Shown: piece by piece, positions 1 through 11,490 of the stretch | How positions within the stretch are numbered: the first letter of the stretch is position 1 | How the letters are laid out: every line of letters begins with the position of its first letter | Source: Atopsyche davidsoni | Lineage: Eukaryota; Arthropoda; Insecta; Trichoptera; Hydrobiosidae | DNA: 64,000 nt | Direction of reading: 5' to 3' | Assembly (NCBI GenBank): GCA_022113835.1 | Contig: JAILWY010000016.1 | Coordinates: 1,243,501-1,307,500 of the forward strand | Translations under genes and position numbers: made by a program | The notes under the pieces: generated by a model | Databases searched by the model: none | What the model was told of the DNA's origin: nothing | The model's input: only the letters and a program-made list of their open reading frames with translations

Positions 1-3000
1 AACCGAATAAAACGAAACACCCTAGAAAGAAAGACATGTAATTCTTTGCTTATTTAAAAAGAATCAAGTCTACGACAAGAGCATGATAGAACTAAAATAA
101 AAATATGTTTATCTGAAACACGTATTCCAATAATCACATCACAAACATTTTTCTAAAAAAAAAATAACAATAGACAGTATTGGAATATATAAAATAAAAC
201 GTTTGGTACTATAAAAAGTTAATTTCCGTTTTCCACTGTGCTACAGGTATTGTCACCTTTGGGGGGTAAACCCTTTCAAGCCTCCTTTTCAAGGAATAAA
301 GCAAAGCCTTACACACACAGGATATGACTTTTTTTTATGAATATGTAATTTTTTGAGTTATCATATTGTAAATGTCACTTAAATGGTGAAAAAAATATTA
401 AAATATTCCTGTTACTTCAATTTTTATATATTATACATGAAAATCTGATCTCATGATTTTTTTGCAAAATCCTTGTTTTTTTTATAGTACATTGTAACAA
501 TTCCACCTCGTAATAAAAAAATACATTTATACAAAATGAATAGTTTTTTTTTTCGTTATTTCCTTTTTATTGTTGAAACTTCTTATAAATTCGTTATAAA
601 TATATATTTTGGAAACTAGAATCGAAAAACACAATGAGCTTTGATAGATCTATGCTATATAGCAAATATATATATCCGAGCTTCTTTCGAAAGTTTTCCA
701 TTGTAAAGCTCTCTACAAAAAGAAAACCTCGACTAATGACTTTGTTTTGTAGAAAATGGGTGTATGCGAATAAGTCTGGTGTTTTATTGCTGATTGGGTG
801 AATCTTGTACCCGAGAAACCCAAAATTAAGCAATGAAGCTTTTTTTAAATAAGAAACGACGCCAGAGCTTGCGAATATATGAATTTACGTCAAACTTCTG
901 ACATTTTTGAAACACCTAAAAAAAATATTGATTAATGTTTGAACAAACTTTCCAATATTGCTTTCGCATAAACCAATTCAAAAAAAATAAAATAATAAAT
1001 GTACAAAGTAAAATATTTCCACATAAAATTAGTTACCTATTGCATACCTGATATAAAGTTTTTTTTTTTTTTTCCTTTATATATATTTTTTCGTAATTTA
1101 AGATGTCGTTTTCCAATACCTCGCCAATAAATTGACATTGGCTTTTGCTCCACCAAACACCTTATCCAACAGTGGCGTACGATGAGGGCAAGCTATGTAT
1201 ACATGGGTGGAAGATAATTATATTTATTTCTAGAATCAAGAGGCTTGAAATTGTTTTTTTCAGGGTTCTTGACTCTTATTATCAAAATCAAACTACAGTA
1301 ATATTTAGATTTTTGTACATGACTGAGAATCACCATCATCCATCAGGATCTAGGCAGATCTTATCTATCTTGATTTTCTATCTGTCAATTTCAACGGTCT
1401 TATATAAAAGAATAAATTATCCAAATAATAACTACAAAGTTACCAAAAAATATATACAACTTCCTGGGTATAGAAAAATTCATAACTTCGACAAAATATG
1501 GACTAAAAATTTGGTTTAAAGAGAAGTTGTTTACTTTAAAGTTTGTATGAAGAATCTGAGTAAGCAAGTAAGAATAAAAATTATGGATCATTTTTGTTAT
1601 GTCTCCGGTATTTTTTGTTGTGTATAATAACTGAGTTTTATTTACTAATAAGTGTATAATAAATAAATAAAAGAAGTGTTTCCCATATAGATTCCAGTGC
1701 ACCACTCCAAAATCCCATTGACTAAATTAATATATGTAAGCTGACATATTTATGAAAATTAATAATCTTAATCTTAATATGCTTACAATATTAAGCTTAA
1801 TATAAACAATAAAATAAACGTTTTGAGATAACGGTGAAAATATTTTTAAATAAAATATTGATGTAGATTTTAATGAGATTTGTATTTTCTCGTATCGCGA
1901 GACTCGTAATGTATATATCATTTTTTGTGATACGTAACTTTGTATGGAATGAGCTTATGATAACTTTGCGAAGATGTAAGGCTTTTTAAATTCAAAAAGT
2001 TTAAACTACTCGCAGATTGACATTTAGAAGTTTTCACAATAAGTTCGCAAAGCCTTTCTGGATTTTTATTTGCATTTCGTTTGCCGTAAGTTGTTGCGAG
2101 CATTATAATCTGATCAAAGAAATACTACGTTAAAAAGTTTTTTTATTTTGAAATCAATTTATATATTATATTATTGTTTTTTTATTTGATAGAATAAAAA
2201 ACTTATAATAAATGAAAAATGCTCTCTCAGGTGCAGTATTTCCTAGGCAACAATTTTCTTTGAAATCTGTTACTCTCATTATATATAGCTAGACAAAAAT
2301 AACCGAAGATAGTTTACTGACTGTAAATGAATTGTACAGTAATCACAAGAAGGTCTTTATTCTTTTTATTTTCGTTCTCATTATTAATAAATAGGTTTTT
2401 TTTAGAAATCATTAGCTTTGACGTCAACATACCAATGTCGATTCTGAGATTGTTGGTTCTTATTTATATTAACCTGATATAAATAATGTTTTTCAAAATA
2501 CAGAAGCAACGTTGTAAAAGCAACTGAAATACATTTTATTTTATATGTGAATTATTCACTTAAATATTGAACACACAATAAACTCACATGCGATTTGTCA
2601 AACTAGACAAGTGTATCAATTATCATTTTCATTTATTGAAATAGTTGGTAATCTCAACGTAGTTATTATAGTTTATAGTTTCTATATAAAATTATATTTA
2701 AGGGTAAATCACTCGAAGCTCTTTAGCCGCGGTGAGTTATTATTATAGAAACTGTCTCCTGAAGTTATTGAACGCCTAAGAGGTGGATCGGAAAATATTG
2801 TATAATAAAAATTTAATGAATTTTCTCTCCGTCAGAGCGAATAAATGCTGTTCTTTGTCAAATAATTTTTCTTTTTCAGTGCAAAGAAAATATTTGTATT
2901 GGTTTTTATTTTTAATTACATTATTTTACAGTAGTTCTTGCTAGTGGGGTATATGAAAGACAGACTGGTTTAAACAACAAATTTATATAACCAAATGGCT

Positions 3001-4618
3001 TGGAATGTACTTGGTCACGTACACAGATATGTAGTCTTCTATCCACTTGGCTATTCGTGTTTGTTGATCAGAAGCGTTACAAACAAGAAAAATATTAAAA
3101 AATACTATTTTCATAAACGAAGAAATTTGTGCACATATAAAAAACGAATAATATGTAAGTTACATTCGGAAAACAGTTTTATTTGATATTTTCAGTACTT
3201 ATCTCGCATGATTCAAGAGAATAGACACTCACAAACTCCTTTGAGAGGATAATAAAAAATAATATCACTGAACAGTAAACTGGGTGACTCCGGCTTACTA
3301 ACAACAATTTTATCATTGCATTTCGAGACCCGACAAAAAAAACAGATAAATTTAAAAAAATATTTTTCCTTGTTTAAAACTACCGATTATCATTATTATA
3401 AATTTATAAATCTGCTTTTTTTACCCATACACATTTATAACATGTAACGAGTAATCGATTCACACATACATTGATTAAAAAAACACGTTCTGTGTTTTAA
3501 CCAGTTGAAATACTAGAGGATCTGTATCTACGCTATAATTTAAATCATTACTACAACTTAAATGTTTTTAGATTAAAAACATCATTGTGCTGTGATAAAT
3601 GTGAAAACGTGAGTTTGAATCTCACTTTTGTCTGAATTTTTTTTCATTTCTCAAATATCAATATTTTGGACAGGGAACACTTGGTGGAGCTCCATTATAA
3701 TATGTTAAATAAAAGTGAAATACTTTTATCGGCGAAACCGGTCCCCGATAATAATTAATATGTGGAAAAATCACTCAAGTATTTTTTAAAAAATATTCGT
3801 GTAGTTAATAAACATTTTTATAAAATTCTTAATATACAAGAATGTTTTAAATGTATTGTGAAATCTCAAAATTAAATAATGATAAATTTTATTCATATAA
3901 AATATTCGTGCGTGTTTAGTTCTGGATTTTTAAAATATTGTGAAGTAAATAAAAATTATTTTTTGATACAAATAATAACTTATGATTTGAGGTAAATATT
4001 TGATACGCACTGTGCAAACAGTTGTGATTCACCTGTATATAGTCGTGCCGCTGAGCTATTTTCTTTTACTAGTCGCCATTGATGATACACCCGACCCAGT
4101 ATTTGGATCGCACTGACTCAAATGTGATCGTAAACACTTATCTAGTTATTCAATGCTTCATTCGCGAATAATTCACTTATGATCAGCAGGCCATCAAGCT
4201 GTGGTACGCGACCTACTTTGCGAATCACGATTCTTACACGATTATTTTTTAATACATCATATATTTATTACCACTGTAAAATGTGCAATTTAATGATAAA
4301 TTATTATTTAAATAAAAATACTAATAAATACAGACGATTTTTAAAGCATTTGCAAGTCAAAACCACAAAAAATATTTATACTGTCTCAGATTATAATTTG
4401 CGGTTCCTTTTCTGTTTAGATACATATTTAATTAATTTACACGCAAATAATTAAAAAATATTTGTTATGAAATACGATTCTTAAAATTCAGACTTCGAAT
4501 TTTGAATTCAAATTCAGAATTGAAATTCTGATCGAGAAATTCAAATTTCGAACGTGGAATTCTACGAGCAATGCTTCTAGGCAGGCCCGCTATAACGACT
4601 CTCTGAATAAAGCATATA
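1..4618. other. AT-rich intergenic DNA, no gene seen
   Basis: No open frame here has coding character: all are short, AT-driven and lack splice context. Two small signals stand out. A perfect T-arm-like stem-loop (GTGAG, 7-nt loop TTTGAAT, CTCAC) lies near 3610-3627 and may be a decayed tRNA-derived repeat. A GAAACCGGT motif at 3734-3742 matches the 3' half of the hammerhead-type tails found elsewhere in the window. Around 4470-4570 there is a low-complexity run of degenerate AATTC/GAATT words. Confidence 0.6.
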
Positions 4619-5000
4619 CAGCAAAACCTCGATATAACGGACCCCTGTTTAGCGGACTTCGGATATAACGGACAAAAAATCCGGTCAAGTGTAAAAATTT
4701 AAAATAAGTCGTAATTTTCGAGTTGATTATAAAAATTAGTCGAGTTGATTATAAAAAAAAGCAAACTTCAAAAGTGCAAACAAATAGTAGGATTATCTAA
4801 AGATATTAAACAGTATCCAAAGACAATTAAATACAATTTTTTTTGTGTTTTGTATTTTTCATTTATATCTAAATACATAAAGTGTGTATATTCAAAAAAA
4901 AGTTTTTTGATTTATTTTAAATCTATTTTTATAAAACGGACTTTCGGCTTTAACGGACACTCCCTTCCTTCAATCGGTCCGTTATATCGAAGTTTTACTG
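4619..5000. mobile_element. pogo/Tigger-like MITE (382 bp, TA target duplication)
   Basis: The element begins CAGCAAAACCTCGATATAAC and ends with the near-complement of the same motif (GTTATATCGAAGTTTTACTG). It is flanked on both sides by TA (4617-4618 and 5001-5002). This is the terminal signature of pogo/Tigger (Tc1-mariner superfamily) elements. A second, sub-terminal copy of the motif (GGATATAACGGAC) follows the left end. No transposase frame is present, so it is a non-autonomous MITE. Confidence 0.85.
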
Positions 5001-5719
5001 TAATGTGATATACCAAACATAACAAATATATTCTCACATAAGGTGAAGTTAAACATCTTACAAGATAAAGCTCATATTGACGTATCCGATAAATACAAAC
5101 GTTCGAAAAAATTTAATAAGCCACAGGTGGAATTCCCGTTCCTTGGTTTCCCCGTCTTGTAACTAAATTTTTCCGCCCATAGGATCACTGTAATTGGACA
5201 AAAAATTTACCGTGACTAACATGCTTGGATCCGGTTCAAAATCAAATGAAGGATTTTTTATGGATAAACTCTATTTATTGGCTAAAATCAATATCTATAT
5301 TAATAATATATATATATATGTTTAATTACTTTATAGAATTCTTGATGTTTATTGAACATATCTACCGACACCATGAAATTCAATATAATTTCAGTTTCCC
5401 TACCAAAATATACAATTTCTCTTTGCTATGATCATATTGAATTTCATATTATGATCAGATCAAATTAACTAAATCTGTAGCGTCTGGTGTTCTATGAAGA
5501 CGTGAATAGTAATATAATTTTATCATCAAATTAATTAGCAGGAAAATCTTGGTGTGTTAGAAAAACATCCTGCTACCAAAAAATAAAACCATGCAGTACT
5601 ATTATCTATCTTCCAGTCTTGTAATACTCATCAACTTAAACTTGACTGATATACGCGACTAAGTCGAATAGAAGGCCACAACAGAAGCATTTGACGATAT
5701 CTCAATTAAAAATGATGGT
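5001..5719. other. AT-rich intergenic DNA, nothing recognised
   Basis: No gene or RNA is recognised. There is only weak inverted similarity among repeated TTGAATTTCAT words around 5378-5460. Confidence 0.5.
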
Positions 5720-5898
5720 ATTATTGATTTTTGTGAAGACCGTCTCACAGGAAGTACGATTTTACCTATACAGGTTTAATGATTGATAATGATTGAGTTC
5801 ATTTTTTCAAATATTGAAAATTGATTAAAGAAACTCTTAGAAAAATATCATCGTGATTTCGTACTTCCTGTGAGACGGTCTTCACAAAAATCAATAAT
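5720..5898. repeat. Long-hairpin repeat with perfect 40-bp inverted arms
   Basis: Arms 5720-5759 and 5859-5898 are perfect reverse complements (core CTTCCTGTGAGACGGTCTTC) separated by about 99 bp. The left arm and spacer match the first part of the tRNA-bearing repeat at 23657-23934. The right arm here is an inverted copy of its start, replacing the tRNA-like module. This looks like a rearranged, head-to-head version of that repeat family. Confidence 0.85.
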
Positions 5899-6023
5899 AT
5901 ATTTATCAAGTGCGTGTATTGGCTTAATTAAATAGACTTTAAAAATAATATCCAGATCGGATTTAAATGCTTCACTCAGTAATTTGTGTTAAAAAGTCTA
6001 GTATTGCAAGTCACACAATATTT

Positions 6024-6140
6024 AATTGGCATAATAAGTACGTTGTTTCATTTATAGGATATGATTGTTAAAAATTCTTGCCTAGTACTAGTGATTCGTT
6101 AGCAGTTTCTTTAATCAATTTTCAATATTTGAAAAAATGT
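6024..6140 (-). repeat. Fragment of the tRNA-bearing repeat family, reverse orientation, tRNA module deleted
   Basis: Read on the minus strand, this segment matches the family member at 23657-23934 on both sides of its tRNA-like module (spacer with TTTTTCAAATATTGAAAA, then the AATCACTAGTACT stretch through TACTTATTATGCC). The 76-nt tRNA-like module itself is missing, with a short unrelated junction. It lies 126 bp from the hairpin copy at 5720-5898. Confidence 0.75.
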
Positions 6141-6664
6141 ACTTAAGCACTATCAAAAATAGTGGTTTTTGGAATTTTCTTTCGTGATATTAAAAAAATG
6201 TACAAATTCATTAGAATTTATTTTATGATAGGATATTTTTCAATGATAGTAAAAAAAGTTTGGAAAACAGGTTTTCATGCGACACGATAAGATAATAAAT
6301 GAAACTTCCTACCTTATCGACCTCCAGATCCACTCCTGGTTATCAGGGCCGAAGTAGATAAAGGATGACAGGTCGAATTAATTATTTTCACATCTAAAAG
6401 CCGTATCTACAGCTGATTACACTGAACTCGCACAGGACGATTAGTTCACTGGGCTTCAGGCGCACTCGAAGCTGTTTGCGTAGTCATTAGAGCCAACGCA
6501 TCCATTGTTTTTGCTAAACTCTAAAACCATCACTGTAACGTTGAGCGAGCTTCTGAGAGCTTTCGCGGTTTACTTGCGCCTGTTTAAAACGTTGAGAAGA
6601 GGTTCAATACATTTTCAGAGCTTTTAATTAATTATAATGATAAAAAATAACTTTTTATTTATAT

Positions 6665-6727
6665 ACCAGGTCATCATCAGATGCATGACTGTTGCATGTT
6701 TAGTCATGCATCTGATGATGACCTGGT
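6665..6727. repeat. Perfect 26-bp inverted repeat with 11-nt loop
   Basis: Arms 6665-6690 and 6702-6727 are exact reverse complements around the loop GTTGCATGTTT. The right arm overlaps the 5' half of the hammerhead motif at 6707-6752, so the left arm is an inverted copy of that half only. Confidence 0.9.
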
Positions 6728-6752
6728 GTATAAAGTCGAAACTAGTTATGCA
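6707..6752 (+). ncRNA. Hammerhead ribozyme motif, Penelope/retrozyme type, intact core
   Basis: All canonical hammerhead positions can be placed: stem I TGCAT (6707-6711) pairs with ATGCA (6748-6752); core CTGATGA is 6712-6718; stem II GAC (6720-6722) pairs with GTC (6735-6737); core GAA is 6738-6740; stem III is the self-complementary ACTAGT (6741-6746); predicted cleavage is after T6747. A very short palindromic stem III is known for hammerheads of Penelope-like elements and retrozymes, which are thought to work as dimers. Irregularities are one unpaired U (6719) before stem II and a 12-nt stem II loop. Activity is inferred, not shown. No Penelope reverse transcriptase is seen nearby. Confidence 0.6.
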
Positions 6753-7820
6753 AAATAATTCTAATAAACTCACAGTGAAGATATAAATAAAAAGTTATTG
6801 TTTATCATTATAATAATGGATCTTCACCATTCAAATGCCTTGTCCCTCAACAACATTTAATTAATTAATGACATTTTAATCAAAAATACTTATTTAACGT
6901 TCGATTCAAACACTTTTACAATAAAAAACGAACTTGATTTGTAAAATTATTATATCATATATTTTTGTGGCCTAATGAAATTATAAATATGAGACCATTT
7001 CAATGTTGACTTGAATATATATTCAGATAGTTTAACATTTCGTTTATGAAACCTGTTAAGATCGTACATCCAAATAAATGGTACAAATTCCGTATTATTT
7101 TTTTTAATACAATTTCAAGGATTAATAAAAAATAAGCTAGTTTATAATTATTAAAAATTATCACTGTGTTTTTGAATAAATGATTTTACAAGTCAAATGA
7201 AATTGAACATTAATAATAATAATAATATTATTTTTAATTTTTAATGCTTTGTTCCCATCTACTAAAAAGTAGTATGATTTTATCTCACGGCTTAATTAAA
7301 TTATTTAAGTCAAACATAAAGTAGATGGATATAAAAATATATATATATACACGAATTACTTGCTTATTTTTCAAAAAAATTATTTTTAAACATAAATAAC
7401 CAAGTTGTTGATGTTAACGATCAACATTGGTAAGAGTATTCACGATATGAATTTCAATATATTTAGAAATATTTACAGTACAGCTATTTTTTTTTTTTAA
7501 TTTATTGACATATTGTTACCGAGCAAAAAGTAAATTAAAGTTTCTATTAATAATAAAATTATTTATGTAATGAACCTGTCAAAAATGAAATATTATTTAA
7601 GTAATAGGCAAAAAATTAACGTTACTCAAAAGCTACCCCGGCTTTGAGGCTTCGTTTTTGTTTACTTGAAAAATTAACCTTTTTGCTCAACATGAATTTC
7701 CCAACAGGTTTCCGGGGTCATTTATTATTTAACAGAGTTTATGTTCACTTCAATAAAAATCCTTGTTAATAAATTATGTCCTTAAATAGTACTCCAAAAT
7801 TCATTTTGGTTTTTTTTTGT
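6753..7820. other. AT-rich intergenic DNA
   Basis: No gene is seen. It contains a short AAT-type microsatellite (about 7211-7235) and poly-A/T tracts only. Confidence 0.5.
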
Positions 7821-8440
7821 CAAAATATTAAACAAAACCGCCACATCCAAATTTAATGGATGTCTTTTAAAATATATTATAAATATATCTGGATACACAT
7901 CTTATTAATGCGAAAATATTTTTTTTTTAATTTCAGTTTTTGTTTAAAACGATTTTTAATATAAATATTCACCCACCTGCTAAAAGTCGACAATTTTAAA
8001 AAGTTTGCATATTTCAATGATGCGAAATATATTCTAATAAACTTTCAGTTCAAACGGATGACTTTTAAAAAATTTCAATTACACCACGTCGAACAGTTTG
8101 CTTGTTTTCGCTGCGCATCAAAATATTAAACAAAACCGCCACATCCAAATTTAATGGATGTCTATTAAAGTATATTATAAATATTTCTGGATACACATCT
8201 AATTAATGCGAAAATATTTTTTTTACTGTAATAAAACGTATTATTTAAACTTGCTTTCACACAATTAAAATTTTTAATTTCAGATTTTCTTCAAAACGAT
8301 GTCATTTTAATATAAATATTCACCCACCTACTAAAAGTCGACAATGTAAAAAGTTTGCATATTTCAATTTCAAATTTCGAATTTCAAACGGATGACTTTT
8401 AAAAATTATCAAATTACACCACGTGAAACAGTTGCGCATC
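7821..8440. repeat. Tandem duplication, period about 298 bp
   Basis: The block starting CAAAATATTAAACAAAACCG at 7821 restarts at 8119 and stays alignable to about 8440, including the shared ACATCCAAATTTAATGGATG and CACCCACCT words. The second unit has an extra 45-50 bp (about 8224-8272) that the first lacks. Both units end in similar CACCACGT...GCGCATCAA sequence. Confidence 0.85.
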
Positions 8441-8640
8441 AAGTGTGGATGGCAACACTGCGGGGGTCCGGTCGAGGAGCTCCGGTCGCGGCGCGTCCTA
8501 CCCCGACAGCGGTCGCCGGGAGACTGACTCGCGGCTCACGTGGGGCGAGCGACTTTTACAAACAAACTTCGAACGCGTTCCTCCGCGAGCTTTGAAAACG
8601 TCACAAGTCCTCGCCGAACACTGAGCGTTCAAAGCTTGTG
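8441..8640. promoter_or_regulatory. CpG/GC-rich island, possible promoter or 5' exon
   Basis: About 200 bp of GC- and CpG-rich DNA (clusters of CGCGG, GTCGCGGCGCG, CGTGGGGCGAG) is set in very AT-rich surroundings, at the junction of two tandem duplications. A plus-strand frame stays open across most of it and would encode a Gly/Arg/Ala-rich peptide, but high GC alone can produce that. No gene is recognised. It could be a promoter with first exon, or the GC-rich part of a repeat. Confidence 0.3.
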
Positions 8641-9606
8641 GGGTAATTTGTATAAATAAAGTTTTTAAATAAATGTGTTCGCGGTCTATGGCCGGATGTG
8701 TTTATTGAGTGCTAAGTTGTTGAAAATTCAATGGAGTCGGAAAAAAGAAATAATACTAAACACTCAAAAAAAAAAAAAAATGTTTTATGAAAAAATTATA
8801 ATTTTAATCCGACGCTTGTGCGTATTTACTAAGTTACTCCTCTCCTCAGAATGTGGTTGGCGACCATTTTCTGCACTGCAGTTTGCGTATTGCTCCTATC
8901 AATACCATTATTATATAATCATTTCCTTGCATAGCTTTGGCGTTTAGATCTGATACTCCTTCTGCAGCAGGAGTCCCCTATGTATTTCCAGAGTACATCC
9001 CTCCACAATCATCCCAAGTCCACTACTCCATTACCGATTCATTACACACAAAGTATTCGCCGAACACTGAGCGTTGTGGGGTAATTTGTATAAATAAATG
9101 TGTTCGCGGGCTATGGCCGGATGTGTTTATTGAGTGCTAAGTTGTTGAAAATTCAATGGAGTCGGAAAAAAGAAATAATACTAAATACACAAAAAAATAT
9201 TAAATCAAGTTTTCCGAAAAAATTATAATTTTATTCTGACGCTTGTGCGTATTTACTAGCACTCTGATAATAAAGATAAGTTTGTATTATTCATCTTCAT
9301 CGAGTCCTCAGAATGGGGTTGGCTACCATTTCACTGACCATATACATATATACTCATGCTGAACCAGTGTTTATGGTTTTCTAAGGGGAAAATAGTGTAG
9401 TGGGTCCCCGAGTCCTTCTGCACTTCAGTTTGCGTATTGCTGCTGCCAATAGCATTATTATATAATCATTTCCTCACAAAGCTCTGGCGTTTAGATCTGA
9501 TACTCCTTCTGCAGCAGGAGCCCCCCTCCCCCCACGTACTTTCATAGTACATCTCTCCACAGTCATTCCAAGTCCACTACTCCATTACCGATTCTTTACA
9601 CACAAA
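8612..9606. repeat. Tandem duplication, period about 447 bp, containing two copies of a dispersed repeat
   Basis: CGCCGAACACTGAGCG occurs at 8612 and again at 9059. Downstream words (ATGGCCGGATGTGTTTATTG, TTCAATGGAGTCGGAAAAAA) repeat in the same order. Each unit ends in one copy of the dispersed repeat: a short copy at 8837-9049 and a longer copy at about 9289-9606 that keeps the CATGCTGAACCAGTGTTTATGG segment. The longer copy probably shows the original structure, and the shorter one carries a deletion. Confidence 0.85.
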
Positions 9607-9679
9607 TTTATAGTTATATTATTAACAAATCAAAATTACCTTGCACACCCATTTTTGGAATACTTTTGTAAAGCCTCCT

Positions 9680-9950
9680 TAAGGGCTAAAGCTCAGCTGT
9701 AACTCCAGTTAACCCTCGATCATTGTTACTTCCTATCAGCCCGCGTAGACCGCAAGCAATGCAATCAGCGCGATGGGACGAGGGACCATTATCCAGACGG
9801 GGGTGACTCCCGGCCTGATTACGCAGATGGACCCCATCACGCACGAAGGTCCCGGGGGTCCGGAAGACGACCACAGGAATGAGGCCGCGGAAGTCTCGGA
9901 GCCAAAGATCATTCTAACGTCTTGCCTTGATGAGGTTTTCTGAATGCACT
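9680..9950 (+). other. Isolated GC-rich open segment, possible exon fragment
   Basis: About 210 bp of GC-rich, high-complexity sequence stands alone in AT-rich DNA. On the plus strand a frame is open from just after TAG at about 9748 through an internal ATG to a stop near 9943, giving a Gly/Pro/Glu-rich peptide (internal PGLITQMDPITHEGPGG). The minus strand and another plus frame are also partly open. I recognise no family. It could be an exon, a conserved non-coding element or a retroelement scrap. Confidence 0.25.
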
Positions 9951-10179
9951 CTAAATATCATTATAATAATTAACCAATGTTTTAAACAATTCCGGAAAAT
10001 TAAACTTTTTTTCTTGAGCTGGATCTGCTCTCCAAAACACCACCTCTTTAATTAAAAATTTAAGCCTAAAAATATTCTGAATATAAATTTAGTTAATTAC
10101 TTTCGCCGAGTTTTTTTTTATGTAAATCCGAGCTGCATAAATATTTACATTTTTTCCAGCAAAACCTTTACATTTCTGA

Positions 10180-10325
10180 CGTGTGATAAATATTGGTTCA
10201 TTGCGTTGAATATTAATCAAAAAGTGATAAGGGGATAAAAATATCATCAAAATAATATTAATGAGAGAACATTGTGATAAAATGGCTCGCTGGTGCTTTG
10301 TCCTTGTTGACTTATCGCTTCAAAC
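10180..10325. promoter_or_regulatory. Cluster of GATA motifs (enhancer-like)
   Basis: Five GATAA or reverse TTATC words occur in about 140 bp: TGATAAA (10184), TGATAAG (10225), GGATAAA (10233), TGATAAA (10274) and TTATCGC (10312). The local sequence is less repetitive than its surroundings. GATA sites are common in arthropod enhancers, but chance is possible in AT-rich DNA. Confidence 0.25.
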
Positions 10326-11109
10326 GCGCCGAACCCGAATCAATACTTTACGAAGGTTTTAATTAAATTTAAGGAGAAACCTTCATCAAACTTTTGAAAA
10401 AATTTAAAAGAGGTCTTCAGGGTGCTATTGTGGTAGAAAAATTATTTTATATGAAGAGATTCTATATTTTTATACAAGTTTTTTGTTTGTTTAATGCTAA
10501 TTAATGCTTAAACATTCTTGATAATATTTTTACTTAGTATGTTCGTAAAGAAGATATCATGTTTGGGTCAAGCTTTGGGAAAAGCTCTCGTGGCAGATCG
10601 TCGTACAGAAAGATATCTTTACACGCAGAATCTGTAATCATAACTCTTGTCTTGATATTCGGATAGGAAAATATTGAAATTCCGTGATGTGATGAACCAG
10701 ATGGCTGCCTTGGACTGAAATAACCGATTAATAATATGCAAAGAGTATGATCAGCGAGGCTATTTTCTACTTTATACTGGTGTATGGCCCACTCTATATT
10801 TGTAATACAGGATTAACAGAATTTCACAAAAGCAACAGTGTCCTTATATAGAAACAAAGACTGCTATACTAGACTATCGATTATGCTACAAAATATTATA
10901 ACCATTGAGCAATAAACATCATCAATCTACAAATCGATGCCATCTTAGGGTAAAGAAGATTTTAATATCACCTAAACCTTTGTTTATTATTTGGAAGATA
11001 TACTTTCGCTCGACACAGCATAATTTATTTATTTATAACATATTTTGTCATATCTTTTGTTACAGTATAAATCCTGTTTTTTTTTTTATTGGATTCTCAT
11101 ACTATTAAA

Positions 11110-11490
11110 TACAAATAGGTTTGTCAATCGCAATCAGCTGGGGAAACCCCCACACACTCAAGGGATGAACTTCTCTATTTGCCAGATCTCTCTCTCTGAA
11201 TAAATTTGTGTCTCCCGTCACATTTGAAGTTCCACCGAAGCGCAGATAGTTAGCTCTCCATTTATTTGGAAGTTGCCCAGGGGAGAGGCAGCCATTTATT
11301 TCTCAAGATTATTTACGCAGGTCATTGAGTTCAACGTCTATTTGAAGAGTATCTGAATATCAATGCATGCAATGCCTTGTAAATGCTCGCATTCTATCAA
11401 GCGTGTTCGTGAGTTTATTGACACCTGATGTGAGACACCTTTTATTTTATCAATTAATGCGACCCTTTGAACACCGAATTTATAACGACC
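11110..11490. promoter_or_regulatory. High-complexity non-coding island, CNE-like
   Basis: Roughly 350 bp of balanced composition without an open frame or repeat structure interrupts AT-rich DNA (for example CAGCTGGGGAAACCCCCAC and CAGGGGAGAGGCAGCCATTT). That character is typical of conserved regulatory DNA. No specific factor code is claimed. Confidence 0.2.

Noticed and set aside
1145..1519. Plus frame of 124 codons in the left desert
   Set aside because: AT-driven composition, no domain, no splice or promoter context, and an overlapping antisense frame of similar quality.
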